Shown one piece after another: positions 40,683 through 49,495 of a DNA stretch of 64,000 nt. Every line of letters starts with the position of its first letter. Position 1 is the first letter of the stretch. A program made the position numbers and the translations under genes. The notes beneath the pieces were generated by a model, which was given only the letters and a program-made list of their open reading frames with translations, was not told the origin of the DNA and did no database searches. This stretch comes from Hymenobacter rigui (GTDB lineage: Bacteria > Bacteroidota > Bacteroidia > Cytophagales > Hymenobacteraceae), in assembly GCF_003944715.1 (NCBI RefSeq), contig NZ_RWIT01000012.1, forward strand, positions 1 through 64,000, in the 5' to 3' direction.

Positions 40683-42563
40683 ATGGACAGAAATTCAGCA
40701 ATTGGCGTCTTCCTGATGGCCGCCTTGCTTCTGATTTACCTGCAGTTTGCGCCCAAGCCGGAGCCGGAAAAGGCCGCCCCCGCCAAAACCACGGCCGCGG
40801 CCAAAGCGCTTGGTGCGGCCCCCGCTACCCCCGACTCGGTGGCGCTGGCCCGGCAGCTGGGCACGTTTGCCGCTGCAGCCCAGGGCACGGCCCAGACTAC
40901 CGAGCTGAAAAACGACTTGCTGACGGTTACTTTCTCCTCGAAGGGTGGCCGCGTAGAAGCCGTGCGCCTGAGCAAGTACAAAACGTTCTTCGGGCAGCCG
41001 CTGGATTTGTTTGATGCCAAAAGTGCCCAGCTGGATACCCGCTTCCGCACCACCGACGGCCGGCAGATCAAACTCTCCGACCTGTACTTCCGGCCCGAGC
41101 CCCAGGGCAGCAACGCGCTGCGCTTCGTGGCCGACGTGGCCGGGGGCCAGATTGAGCAGCTGTACACCCTGCCCACCAACAGCTACGAGCTGAGCTACAA
41201 CCTGCGCTTCAACGGTCTGAACTCGGCCGTGGCCCAGGAGCCGCTCACGTTCACTTTCGTGGACAATGTGCGCCAGACCGAGCAGGACCGCAAGCAGAAC
41301 CGCAACCACACCACCATCAACCGCTACCTGGCTTCCGGCGACCATACCGCCCTGGCCGAAGCCTCGGAGAAGCCTGAGGAAATCAAGGTGACGGAGCCGC
41401 TGAAGTGGGTGGCCCACAAGCACGACTTCTTCGTGGCCGGTATTGTGGCCGACCACGAGTTTTCGTCGGGGCAGCTGAACTCTACGGTTGACCTGAACGA
41501 CTCCACCTACATCAAAACCCTGAGCACCACGCTGGCCATTCCGGCCGCCGACGTGCAGCAGGGCAAAGCCAACTTCCGCTTTTACTTCGGCCCGAACTCC
41601 TTCAACATCCTGAAGGAAGTGGCTCCTGATTTTGACAGGAACGTGTACCTGGGCTGGGGCCTGTTCCGCTGGGTGAACCGCTTTGTGGTGCTACCCGTGT
41701 TCCACTTCCTGGAGCAGTTCATCAGCTCCTACGGCATCATCATTGTGCTGCTGGTGGTGTTGATTAAGTTGGTTACCTGGCCGCTCACGTACAAAACCTA
41801 CGAGAGCCAGGCCAAGATGAAGGTGCTCAAGCCGGAGCTGGACGCCATCAAGGAGAAGTACCCCGACGACCAGGTGAAGCAGCAGCAGGAAACCATGAAG
41901 CTGCACCAGAGCATGGGCGTGAACCCGCTGAGCGGCTGCATTCCCACGCTGCTGACGATTCCGATTCTGTTTGCCATGTTCCAGTTCTTCCCGAACGCCA
42001 TTGAACTGCGGCAGCAGCCCTTCCTGTGGGCGCACGACCTGAGCACCTACGACGACCTGATCAAGCTGCCCTTCACGGTGCCGTTCCTGGGCAACCACAT
42101 CAGCCTGTTCACGGTGCTGATGACGTTGTCGACGCTGGCTATGACCTACCAGAGCAACCAGACCAACAGCGCCATGCAGGGCCCCATGAAGTTCTACAGC
42201 TACCTGATGCCGCTGGTATTCTTCTTCGTGCTGAACAGCTTCGCCGCTGGTCTGACGTGGTATTACCTGGTATCGAACCTGGTGACGATGGCACAGCAGG
42301 CCATTACCCGCCGCTTCGTGGATGACTCCAAAGTGCGCGCCAAGCTGGAAGCCAACAAGGTGAAGAACAAGGACAAGAAACCCACCGGCTTTGCCGCCCG
42401 CCTGCAGGACGCCATGAAGGCCGCCCAGGAGAAAGAGGCCCAGAACCGCCAGGGTGGCCGTGCTACCGCCGCCGCTTCCGATGATGATGATTCGGACGTA
42501 GAGCCCGGCACCGGGGCCTCGGATATTTCGCCGAAGAAGCCCCGCAAAACGCGCCGCTCGTAG
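40683..42563 (+). CDS. yidC: Membrane protein insertase YidC
   Basis: It inserts and folds inner-membrane proteins with or without SecYEG. The 626-residue protein has an N-terminal helix (MDRNSAIGVFLMAALLLIYL) and a periplasmic beta-domain (~75-330). The five-helix OxaA core is at ~350-560, with FLEQFISSYGIIIVLLVVLI, the cytoplasmic hairpin YESQAKMKVLKPELDAIKEK (~378) and GVNPLSGCIPTLLTIPILFA (~413). A Lys-rich then acidic tail (DDDDSDVEPG) follows. This is the Gram-negative form. TTG/GTG alternatives were not needed. Confidence 0.96.
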   Translation: MDRNSAIGVFLMAALLLIYLQFAPKPEPEKAAPAKTTAAAKALGAAPATPDSVALARQLGTFAAAAQGTAQTTELKNDLLTVTFSSKGGRVEAVRLSKYKTFFGQPLDLFDAKSAQLDTRFRTTDGRQIKLSDLYFRPEPQGSNALRFVADVAGGQIEQLYTLPTNSYELSYNLRFNGLNSAVAQEPLTFTFVDNVRQTEQDRKQNRNHTTINRYLASGDHTALAEASEKPEEIKVTEPLKWVAHKHDFFVAGIVADHEFSSGQLNSTVDLNDSTYIKTLSTTLAIPAADVQQGKANFRFYFGPNSFNILKEVAPDFDRNVYLGWGLFRWVNRFVVLPVFHFLEQFISSYGIIIVLLVVLIKLVTWPLTYKTYESQAKMKVLKPELDAIKEKYPDDQVKQQQETMKLHQSMGVNPLSGCIPTLLTIPILFAMFQFFPNAIELRQQPFLWAHDLSTYDDLIKLPFTVPFLGNHISLFTVLMTLSTLAMTYQSNQTNSAMQGPMKFYSYLMPLVFFFVLNSFAAGLTWYYLVSNLVTMAQQAITRRFVDDSKVRAKLEANKVKNKDKKPTGFAARLQDAMKAAQEKEAQNRQGGRATAAASDDDDSDVEPGTGASDISPKKPRKTRRS

Positions 42564-42586
42564 AAAGCAGATACTTAACAGACCCG

Positions 42587-42626
42587 AAAAAGCCCCGTTA
42601 CCCAAGTTGGTAACGGGGCTTTTTTT
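42587..42626 (+). terminator. Intrinsic terminator after yidC
   Basis: A 16-bp perfect stem (42587-42602 with 42609-42624) with a 6-nt loop ends in a run of T, 23 nt after the yidC stop. Confidence 0.9.
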
Positions 42627-42697
42627 ACATCTGGCATCAAGTTTGGCTATAGGGTTTCGGCTATATTGCTGTTCTCATTTCTCTCTCCCTCCCCGTT

Positions 42698-43933
42698 ATG
42701 CGCCCCTCCCTACTCGTTCCGGTTATTACGCTGCTGGGTTTGGCGGCTTTGCCGGCCTGCACGGTCAACTACTACGTTCCGGCTGCTACCGATGCGCCTA
42801 CGGTAAGTAATGTTCCGCGACGCATGCCACCGCGCGGCCGCTGGCAGCAGGCTCCGGGCCCGCATACATCGTATCCGCCAGTAGCTACGGCCCCGCCACC
42901 GTCGTATCCGGCTCCCGGGCCCGGCAGTGGCCCTATCCGGCACACGCCGCCGGCCCCCACTCCTGCCCCACCCCATCATGGTCCCGTCACGCAGGCTCCG
43001 GGCAATGGCCCTATCCGCCAGACGCCGGCCCCAACGCCTGCTCCGGCTCCATCTTCGCCCCAAACGTATCCATACCCAACTGGTGGCGTGAAGACGCCCA
43101 AGCCGGTAACACCAGCTCCGGCTCCAACGCCCACGCATAACCCGGCCCCGATACCCACGCCCAACCCGGCTCCTGCTCCAAGCCCGGCACCAGTTCCTAC
43201 GTATCCATACCCAACCGGCGGCATCAAACCCAGCAAGGATATTGCCGTTCCGGCCCCAGCACCAGTGGCGGCACCGGCTCCGGCCCCTGCGCCCAGCAAC
43301 TCGGAGCAAACGTATCCGTACCCGACCGGCGGTATCAAGCCCAGTAAGGAAAGCGTAGCTGAAACGGTACCGGCTCCCAGCCCGGTGCCGGTTGTGGTAG
43401 TGGCTCCGGCCCCAGCACCTGCGTCCGAAACTACGGTTGAAACCGGGGATATCAAGCCGAGCAGGGAAACCGGACCGTCGGCGGATGTAGTAACGACTAC
43501 CCAGCCGGAAGCAGGTGGTGTGCGGCCTACCAAGGAAGAACAGGCGGCTGCTCAGGACCCCGTGATGGTGTTTAGCCGGACGCCCTGCTTCGGAACCTGC
43601 CCTCACTTCACGGCCCGGCTGTTTGCTGATGGCCGCGTGCAGTACGAAGGCTTCCGGTATGCGCCGGTGGAAGGTCAGCGCGACGCGAAACTGGACCCAG
43701 CTACCATCCGGGCATTTCTGCGGGAATCGGAGCTGATTGGGTTTCAGCAGCTGGAAAACAGCTACGTGAGTGGCGCTACCGATTTGCCCGCCACCGTCCT
43801 GACCATTACCTACCCCGACGGCTCTACCAAAACGGTGCGGGCCGAGGAAAGCGCCCCCGTGGAGCTGCGCCACCTGTTTGCCACCATCAACACGCACCTG
43901 AATAAAGCGCTGGGCGTCACGGCCGACCAGTAA
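42698..43933 (+). CDS. Proline-rich lipoprotein with C-terminal DUF6438 domain
   Basis: This 411-residue protein has a lipoprotein signal (PVITLLGLAALPAC, Cys ~25). A ~250-residue Pro/Ala-rich stalk has recurring TYPYPTGGIKPSKE-like units at about 43061, 43198 and 43308, and degenerate ones at about 43437 and 43508. The final ~120 residues are a DUF6438 domain (VMVFSRTPCFGTCPHFTARL ~289, with the paired Cys CFGTC). The stalk would hold the domain away from the outer membrane. Function unknown. Terminators bound both ends. Confidence 0.8.
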   Translation: MRPSLLVPVITLLGLAALPACTVNYYVPAATDAPTVSNVPRRMPPRGRWQQAPGPHTSYPPVATAPPPSYPAPGPGSGPIRHTPPAPTPAPPHHGPVTQAPGNGPIRQTPAPTPAPAPSSPQTYPYPTGGVKTPKPVTPAPAPTPTHNPAPIPTPNPAPAPSPAPVPTYPYPTGGIKPSKDIAVPAPAPVAAPAPAPAPSNSEQTYPYPTGGIKPSKESVAETVPAPSPVPVVVVAPAPAPASETTVETGDIKPSRETGPSADVVTTTQPEAGGVRPTKEEQAAAQDPVMVFSRTPCFGTCPHFTARLFADGRVQYEGFRYAPVEGQRDAKLDPATIRAFLRESELIGFQQLENSYVSGATDLPATVLTITYPDGSTKTVRAEESAPVELRHLFATINTHLNKALGVTADQ

Positions 43934-43951
43934 CAACCCGCTCACAGACAC

Positions 43952-43989
43952 AAAAAGGCCTTCCTCTTGCACGAGGAAGGCCTTTTTTC
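43952..43989. terminator. Bidirectional terminator
   Basis: A 15-bp perfect stem (43952-43966 with 43973-43987) with A/T runs on both sides, between the DUF6438 gene and the convergent superoxide dismutase gene. Confidence 0.88.
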
Positions 43990-44009
43990 ATGTACTCTCA
44001 GCAGGTTAT

Positions 44010-44759
44010 TTAGCCCTTGCGGGCTTCGTCGTAGCGGCTGCTGACCTCACCCCAGTTTACCACGTTCCAGAATGTTTTAACGTAGTCGGGGCGCTTGTTC
44101 TGGTGCTTGAGGTAGTAGGCATGTTCCCACACATCCAGGCCCAAAATGGGCGTACCGCGCTGAATACCGGCCACATCCATCAGGGGGTTATCCTGGTTGG
44201 CAGTGGAGGTAATCATCAGCTTGCCGGCTTTTTTATCGTAGATCAGCCAGGCCCAGCCGGAGCCGAAGCGGCCGGTGGCGGCTTTGGCAAATTCCTCGGT
44301 GAACTTGTCGTAGGTACCGAAGTCTTTGTTAATGGCCGCGGCCAAGCCACCCGTAGGCTGCCCGCCGCCTTTAGGCGACAGAATCTGCCAGAAGAAGGAG
44401 TGGTTCCAATGGCCGCCGGCGTTGTTTCGGATGGCATCGGGCTGCTTGCTGGCGGAGGCCAGCAGCTGGGCCAGGCTCATCTTTTCTTCGGGTTTGCCCA
44501 CCACGGCTTCATTCAGCTTCGATACGTACGTTTTGTGGTGCGCATCGTGGTGAATTTCCATGGTTTTGGCATCGATATGCGGCTCCAGGGCATTGAAGGC
44601 ATAGGGCAGCGCGGGCAGCGTGAACGGGCCATCGGCCATGGGAGTGGCACGGGCTTCGCGGAGCAGGTTTTCTTCGTGGGCAGCGGCCAGCACGGCTGGG
44701 CTTACCAAAGCGCCCACGGCCGTGAGCAGGGCATTTTTCAGGAAATCTCGCTTCAGCAT
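44010..44759 (-). CDS. sod: Fe/Mn superoxide dismutase with export signal
   Basis: It dismutates superoxide. The 249-residue protein has an N-terminal signal-like stretch (MLKRDFLKNALLTAVGALVS, then PAVLAAAHE), a feature absent from ordinary cytoplasmic enzymes. The KRDFLK opening is Tat-like, though only one Arg is present. Metal ligands are His in MEIHHDAHHKTYV (~65), His in GGHWNHSFFW (~118), and Asp/His in LDVWEHAYYLKHQNKR (~208). Fe versus Mn cannot be told. The ATG at 44759 fits the signal better than 44792. Confidence 0.9.
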   Translation of the reverse strand: MLKRDFLKNALLTAVGALVSPAVLAAAHEENLLREARATPMADGPFTLPALPYAFNALEPHIDAKTMEIHHDAHHKTYVSKLNEAVVGKPEEKMSLAQLLASASKQPDAIRNNAGGHWNHSFFWQILSPKGGGQPTGGLAAAINKDFGTYDKFTEEFAKAATGRFGSGWAWLIYDKKAGKLMITSTANQDNPLMDVAGIQRGTPILGLDVWEHAYYLKHQNKRPDYVKTFWNVVNWGEVSSRYDEARKG

Positions 44760-44874
44760 GGGAATGGAAGAGAAGAAAGAGTGGAAGGACACACGGGCCG
44801 GCGGCAGGCCGGGGCGTTGCGCCCAAGGTAGGACTACTTACCCGGATTGGTAGCTTCCTGTTACGTTTGGCGGC

Positions 44875-44882
44875 TACTTTTG
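44875..44882 (+). promoter_or_regulatory. -7 motif TACTTTTG in the sod/carboxypeptidase-like intergenic
   Basis: TACTTTTG (TAnnTTTG) lies 76 nt before the ATG at 44959 on the forward strand. Confidence 0.35.
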
Positions 44883-44958
44883 TGCAAGCGGGCACGGTTT
44901 TGGGTCGGGTCTGCGTTCCACTCTCAGCCGTTCCGCTGTTTCATCTGCCTGTTTTCCT

Positions 44959-46248
44959 ATGCTGTCTGCTCGCCCCCGCTCCTTTTCTCCGCCCACTGTG
45001 ATTTTTCAGCGTTTTTTGCCGCTGTTGTTTCTGCTGCTCGGCCTCGCTCACCTCAGCCAGGCCCAGGTGCAACTGCGCGGTGTAGTGCGCGACAAAGACA
45101 CCAAGGAAGCTCTGCCCTTTGCCAGCGTGGCCGTACCCGGCACCACCAACGGCACCACCACTAACCTGGAGGGGGAGTTTACGCTGGTGGTGAAGCAGCT
45201 GCCCGTAACGCTGCTGTTCTCGGAGCTGAACCACGTGAAGGACACCCTGCGCATCACCTCGGCCGCGGAGGCCCTGACGGTGTCGTTGGCGGAAGCCACG
45301 GTAGTGCTGCCGGAGGTGAAAGTGGCCAGCTTCCCGTTCCAGCTGGTAGACCGCGCCTTCCGGAACCTGCAACGCAATTACCGCCGCACCTACTACGGCA
45401 AAGCTTTTTACCGCCAGATTACCCGCATTGATAAGCAGCCCACGGAGCTGCAGGAAGTAGTCTGGAACGTGAAGTCAAACCCGGCGCGCATTGTAGGCAC
45501 CACGCTGGCTCAGGGCCGCTACGCCGCCGTGCAGGCGCCCATCAATCTGAGCAACTTCTCGGTGTACACCCGCAAGTTCGGCCTCTTCGATCCTGGCCAG
45601 GACAGCACTACCTCGCTGGCACTGCTGAGCCCGAACGTGGAGAAAAACTACCTGCTGGAGCTGAAGGGCATTGTGGGCGAAGACTCGACTGGCGGGGTGG
45701 CGGAAATTACCTTCGAAACCCGGCCGGAGGTGAAGTATCGCGCCCAGGGCACTATCTGGATTGATATTGAAACCGACCAGGTGGTGCGCTACCGTATGGT
45801 ACAGCCCAGCTTTACGGGCAGCACCAACAACCCCCGCCAGAAGTTCGAAAATGCCAAGCTGAGCATCGAAATGGCCTTCCGCCAGGGCGGTAAAGCCCCC
45901 GTAGCCCCGCTGGAGTTGATGAAGATGGACCTGACCACCGACCTGACCGAGCCCGGCAAGCAGCCGCTGGCCATCAACGTGTCGTCGTTTACTTACTTCT
46001 TCGACCAGAGCACCAAGGCCCAGAGCCTGCCCTACGCCCGCGCCAGCCTTACCGACCGGGACCTGGATGCCATCAAAGCCAAGCCCTACGACCCCGAGTT
46101 CTGGGCCAACAACCCGGTAGTAAAGCGCACCCCGGCCGAGGATGAGGTAGTAAGTGCATTCGAGAAGAAAGGTGCATTCGGCTCGATGGTGAAGAAGGCT
46201 ACTCCGAAAGCTGACGTTATTATCCGCAACGGACAGATTCAGAAGTAG
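44959..46248 (+). CDS. Exported protein with CarboxypepD_reg-like domain
   Basis: This 429-residue protein has a signal sequence (FQRFLPLLFLLLGLAHLSQA, cut near 36). A carboxypeptidase-regulatory-like beta-sandwich follows (VQLRGVVRDKDTKEALPFAS, GTTTNLEGEFTLVV), as in the first part of TonB-linked receptors. The rest (~125-429), rich in beta strands such as FETRPEVKYRAQGTIWIDIE, has no recognised catalytic motif and resembles the N-terminal portions of DUF5686-type proteins, but it is far shorter and has no obvious barrel. Role unknown. A terminator follows. Confidence 0.7.
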   Translation: MLSARPRSFSPPTVIFQRFLPLLFLLLGLAHLSQAQVQLRGVVRDKDTKEALPFASVAVPGTTNGTTTNLEGEFTLVVKQLPVTLLFSELNHVKDTLRITSAAEALTVSLAEATVVLPEVKVASFPFQLVDRAFRNLQRNYRRTYYGKAFYRQITRIDKQPTELQEVVWNVKSNPARIVGTTLAQGRYAAVQAPINLSNFSVYTRKFGLFDPGQDSTTSLALLSPNVEKNYLLELKGIVGEDSTGGVAEITFETRPEVKYRAQGTIWIDIETDQVVRYRMVQPSFTGSTNNPRQKFENAKLSIEMAFRQGGKAPVAPLELMKMDLTTDLTEPGKQPLAINVSSFTYFFDQSTKAQSLPYARASLTDRDLDAIKAKPYDPEFWANNPVVKRTPAEDEVVSAFEKKGAFGSMVKKATPKADVIIRNGQIQK

Positions 46249-46259
46249 TAACACCCTCA

Positions 46260-46306
46260 TAAAAAAAGCACCGCTACAGCATAGAGCCACAGCGGTGCTT
46301 TTTTAT
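46260..46306. terminator. Bidirectional terminator
   Basis: Arms 46260-46275 and 46291-46305 (TAAAAAAAGCACCGCT/AGCGGTGCTTTTTTA) with a 15-nt loop lie between a forward gene and a small reverse gene. Confidence 0.85.
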
Positions 46307-46338
46307 GAAGGTATTTTTAGGCAGAACTCTCCTCTTCT

Positions 46339-46479
46339 TTACCCCAGAAATGCCACCAGCAGCATCAGTAGTAGGCCAATGAGGAAGGAGCTACCGATGC
46401 CGATGCCAATTGCTTTGAGCAGGCGGGCATCAGAGGTTGTGAAATGCGTGGGGCGGTCAGTCGGGCGGCGGTGGGACAT
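46339..46479 (-). CDS. Possible 46-residue single-span membrane protein
   Basis: It starts MSHRRPTDRPTHFTTSDARL and ends with a ~24-residue hydrophobic segment (AIGIGIGSSFLIGLLLMLLV). The charged head followed by one clean transmembrane helix, and the terminator placed just beyond its stop, suggest a real small gene. An upstream ATG at 46548 would add 23 residues. It is divergent from the PhoD-like gene. No family recognised; chance remains possible. Confidence 0.45.
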   Translation of the reverse strand: MSHRRPTDRPTHFTTSDARLLKAIGIGIGSSFLIGLLLMLLVAFLG

Positions 46480-46573
46480 GGCTACTAAACCCGCGAGACG
46501 GCAAAAAGTCTCCCGGAAAGCGGCTAATGTTTCGTTTTTACTGGCCATGGCGCAGCGGTGGGGCCCTGGACTG

Positions 46574-46581
46574 CATCTTTG
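46574..46581 (+). promoter_or_regulatory. -7-like motif CATCTTTG before the PhoD-like gene
   Basis: It differs from TAnnTTTG by one base and ends 4 nt before the ATG at 46586. It would give a leaderless mRNA. Confidence 0.3.
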
Positions 46582-46585
46582 GCCC

Positions 46586-47617
46586 ATGAAAACAACCTTG
46601 CTCTGTCTGCTGACAGCCGGCTTCCTGTTTGGAAGGCAGCCAGCAGTTCAGGCCCAATCGACCCCAGCAGCTTCTTCCGAGTTGCGCATTGCTTTCGGCT
46701 CCTGCAACCGCCACGATTTGCCCCAACTCCTCTGGGACGATATTGCCCACGACCAGCCCCAGGTGTGGATCTGGCTGGGTGACAACATTTACGGCGACTC
46801 GGACGACCCCGCGGTGCTGCGGGCCAAGTACGACGCCCAGCGCGCCCAGCCCGGCTACCGCCAGCTGCAGGCCCAGGGCACGCAGGTTATCGGCACCTGG
46901 GACGACCACGACTACGGCCGCAACGACGGCGACAAAAACTACCCCTTCAAAGCTCAGAACCAGCAGCTGGCCCTCGATTTTCTGGGCGAGCCGGCCAATA
47001 CCGCCCGCCGCCGTCAGGAAGGCATTTACACGTCGTACGAATACCCGGTGGGCAACAAAAAGGTGAAGGTGATTCTGCTGGACGACCGGTATTTCCAGGA
47101 CCCGCTGTTCCGCGACTCGGCGCTGGTGTACCACCCCAACCCCACCGGCGACGTGCTGGGCGAGGCGCAGTGGCAGTGGCTGCGCCAGCAGCTCACCAAC
47201 TCCGACGCCGACGCCCACATCATTGCCTCGGGCATTCAGTTTCTGCCCCAGGAGCACCGCTTCGAGAAGTGGGCCAATTTCCCACAGGCCCGGCAGCGCC
47301 TGCTCACGCTGCTCAAGGACACCCGGCCCAAAGGCGTGCTGCTCATCAGCGGCGACCGGCACATTGGCGAAATTTCGCGGGTGCCGGTGCCGGGCTTGCG
47401 CCGGCCGGTGTACGAGGTTACCTCCAGCGGCCTTACGCACCCGGCGGCCCACAACACCAGTGAGCCCAACCCCTACCGGGTAGGCCCGTTGGTGAATCAG
47501 AAGCACTACGCCCTCTTCCAGTTTCGGCCCCACGGCCGGCGGCTGGGCGTAACGGCCTCTCTGCGCGGCGACGACGGCAAGGTGTTCTACACCGAAGAAA
47601 TCAAGCTGAACCGCTAG
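46586..47617 (+). CDS. PhoD-like alkaline phosphatase / phosphodiesterase
   Basis: This 343-residue exported metallophosphatase has a signal peptide MKTTLLCLLTAGFLFGRQPA ending near VQAQS. Metal-site motifs are RIAFGSCNRHD (~34), VWIWLGDNIYGDSDD (~60, Asp/Asn), GTWDDHDYGRNDGD (~106, DDHDYG hallmark of PhoD), LLDDRYFQD (~157) and LLISGDRHIGEIS (~252, His). Alkaline phosphatase D acts on phosphodiesters or phospholipids. The frame is open ~97 codons further up, but only the ATG at 46586 gives a signal peptide. A 25-bp hairpin follows. Confidence 0.88.
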   Translation: MKTTLLCLLTAGFLFGRQPAVQAQSTPAASSELRIAFGSCNRHDLPQLLWDDIAHDQPQVWIWLGDNIYGDSDDPAVLRAKYDAQRAQPGYRQLQAQGTQVIGTWDDHDYGRNDGDKNYPFKAQNQQLALDFLGEPANTARRRQEGIYTSYEYPVGNKKVKVILLDDRYFQDPLFRDSALVYHPNPTGDVLGEAQWQWLRQQLTNSDADAHIIASGIQFLPQEHRFEKWANFPQARQRLLTLLKDTRPKGVLLISGDRHIGEISRVPVPGLRRPVYEVTSSGLTHPAAHNTSEPNPYRVGPLVNQKHYALFQFRPHGRRLGVTASLRGDDGKVFYTEEIKLNR

Positions 47618-47630
47618 CTTCACCACTCAT

Positions 47631-47681
47631 CCAACGCACAACTCCCCCGCCGGAAATTCCGGCGGGGGAGTTGTGCGTTGG
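47631..47681. terminator. 25-bp perfect hairpin between convergent genes
   Basis: Arms 47631-47655 and 47657-47681 are exact reverse complements around one base. No T-run follows; position and stability suggest a bidirectional transcription end. Confidence 0.75.
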
Positions 47682-47707
47682 GGTGGCACCACATGCAGAC
47701 CGCCGCG

Positions 47708-49387
47708 CTACTGCTTCACGAGGCGGTGCGTGGTGGTGCGGCCCTGCTGCGTAATGCGCACGGTGTAGATGCCGGGCTCCAGGCTGCGCAGCGACACCTG
47801 AGCCGCCACCTGGCCGGGCGCGGCGGTGTGGGTGAGCACCTGCCGACCCCGGGCATTAAACACGGCCACTAGGGCCGGGCCCTGGGCCGGGGGCAGTGCC
47901 AGCGTCAGCTGCTCGCCGGCGGGGTTGGGGTACAGCGCGGCAGCCGCAGTTGTGGGCTCGGAGGCCAGCCGGGCCGTGGTGGTAGTGGCCGGCGCGAAGC
48001 GCCACCAGTTGATGTTGTAGCCCCCCGCAGGTACCCCAATGGCAATATCCTGGCGGCCGGCCGGCAACCACACCGTGTGCGATACGGTAGTCCAGTTCTG
48101 CCAGCCGCCGGTAGCGGGTACGTTCACGGTGCCGCGCATCGTGGTGCCCGCGTTCTGCTCCAGGCTGATGCGGCCGCCGCCGTTGAGGCTGGCCACCCGG
48201 TACTCCACCAGGTAGTTGCCGGCCGTGGGTACGTCCACGGTGTAGGCCATCCAGTCGCCGGTGTCAATCCAGCCCACGTTCAGGCCGCCGCCGGCGTCGG
48301 TGGTGGTTTCCGTTTGCACCCCGTTCATGGTGTGGTAGCTCTCGGCCTGCACCAGCGTGCCCGAGCTGGTGGGCGGTGGCGTGGTAGAGCCGTTCCAGTT
48401 CTGGATGTAGCCTTTCACCAGGGAGCCCGAGGGCGTGAGGAAACCATCGGACCAGGCGGCCGTGGGGCTGGTGCCGGGCTTCAGGGCCGAGGCCGATTCG
48501 GCTTTGTCGTTGATGGACCAGTTGGCGTGGCTGATGCCTTTCTGGCGCAAAAACGTCATCCACTCCTGGGTGGAAGTAGCATCCACGTAGCCGTTGCCCG
48601 AGGCCTCAGTGGTGCCGTATTCGGTGGCAAACAACGCCACGCCCCGGTTCAGGGCCGTCTGGGCTTTGTCGCGCAGGCTCTGCTTGTGGGTGGCGGCGTA
48701 GAAGTGCAGCGTGTAGGCAATGTTGGGGTAGCGCGTGATGGGGTCGGTGGCGGCCACGTCCACGTCCTGCGACCAGTTGGACGTACCCACAATAATCAGG
48801 TTATCGGGGTCGATGGCGCGGATGGCCACGGCCACGGCCTCGGCGTAGGGCTTGATGGTGCCGCTCCACGATACCTGCAACGGCTCGTTGTACACCTCAT
48901 ACATTACGTTGGGCGAAGTGCCGTAGGTGCGGGCCATGTCCTGGAAGAAGGCAATGGCCTGCTGCTGGTAGTTCTCGGCGTGGTGCGAGTGCCAGTCGAT
49001 GATGACGTACAGGCCCTGGGCCAGGGCCGCGTCCACCACCGTTTTCACCTTCTGGCGGTTACCGGTGGGGTTGCCGATGTAGCCGCCCCCGTCTTCCACG
49101 CCCATGGCCACCCGAATCAGCTTGCTGTTCCAGCTGTTTTTCAGCCAGTTTACGGTGTTGGCGGTGTAGTACTTTTCGCCGCCCCAGCCGTCGTTGCTCC
49201 AGAACAGGCTGTTGCCGGCCACGCTCACGGGCAGGTTGTTTTTGTCGACGATTTTGTTGCCGGATACTTTCAGCAGACCATACTGCTGCACGGGCGTCTG
49301 GGCCTGCACGGTGCCGGCCAGCAGGCCCGCAAAGGCCAGCAGGCCCGCACCCCGCCGGAGGTACGGGAGGTAAGAAGCTTGTTTCAT
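47708..49387 (-). CDS. GH5 endoglucanase with CBM and T9SS C-terminal sorting domain
   Basis: This secreted 559-residue protein likely cuts beta-1,4-glucan. After the signal peptide (LRRGAGLLAFAGLLAGTVQAQ) comes a GH5 (subfamily 2-like) domain: GLYVIIDWHSHHAENY (~130), MYEVYNEPLQVSW (~168, acid/base Glu), AYTLHFYAATHK (~229) and ALFATEYGTTEASG (~257, nucleophile Glu). A Thr/Pro linker and CBM6-type module follow (LVQAESYHTMNGVQTE ~350; GGYNINWWRF ~470). The last ~75 residues are a Por-secretion domain (ALYPNPAGEQLTL, GIYTVRITQQG, HRLVKQ end). It is paired with the pectate lyase. Confidence 0.9.
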   Translation of the reverse strand: MKQASYLPYLRRGAGLLAFAGLLAGTVQAQTPVQQYGLLKVSGNKIVDKNNLPVSVAGNSLFWSNDGWGGEKYYTANTVNWLKNSWNSKLIRVAMGVEDGGGYIGNPTGNRQKVKTVVDAALAQGLYVIIDWHSHHAENYQQQAIAFFQDMARTYGTSPNVMYEVYNEPLQVSWSGTIKPYAEAVAVAIRAIDPDNLIIVGTSNWSQDVDVAATDPITRYPNIAYTLHFYAATHKQSLRDKAQTALNRGVALFATEYGTTEASGNGYVDATSTQEWMTFLRQKGISHANWSINDKAESASALKPGTSPTAAWSDGFLTPSGSLVKGYIQNWNGSTTPPPTSSGTLVQAESYHTMNGVQTETTTDAGGGLNVGWIDTGDWMAYTVDVPTAGNYLVEYRVASLNGGGRISLEQNAGTTMRGTVNVPATGGWQNWTTVSHTVWLPAGRQDIAIGVPAGGYNINWWRFAPATTTTARLASEPTTAAAALYPNPAGEQLTLALPPAQGPALVAVFNARGRQVLTHTAAPGQVAAQVSLRSLEPGIYTVRITQQGRTTTHRLVKQ

Positions 49388-49495
49388 GGGTTTGGTTGTG
49401 GTAGTGGTGGATGGAAACGAAAAGAGAAGGTACACAATGGAAGCACACTCCACTGCACACCTTCTCATATTCAAGCAGATACCTTACTTTTTTCT

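Noticed and set aside
42698..43540. Pro-rich repeat stalk as a collagen-like or silk-like protein
   Set aside because: There is no GxY periodicity; units are TYPYPTGG-type separated by irregular Pro/Ala linkers.
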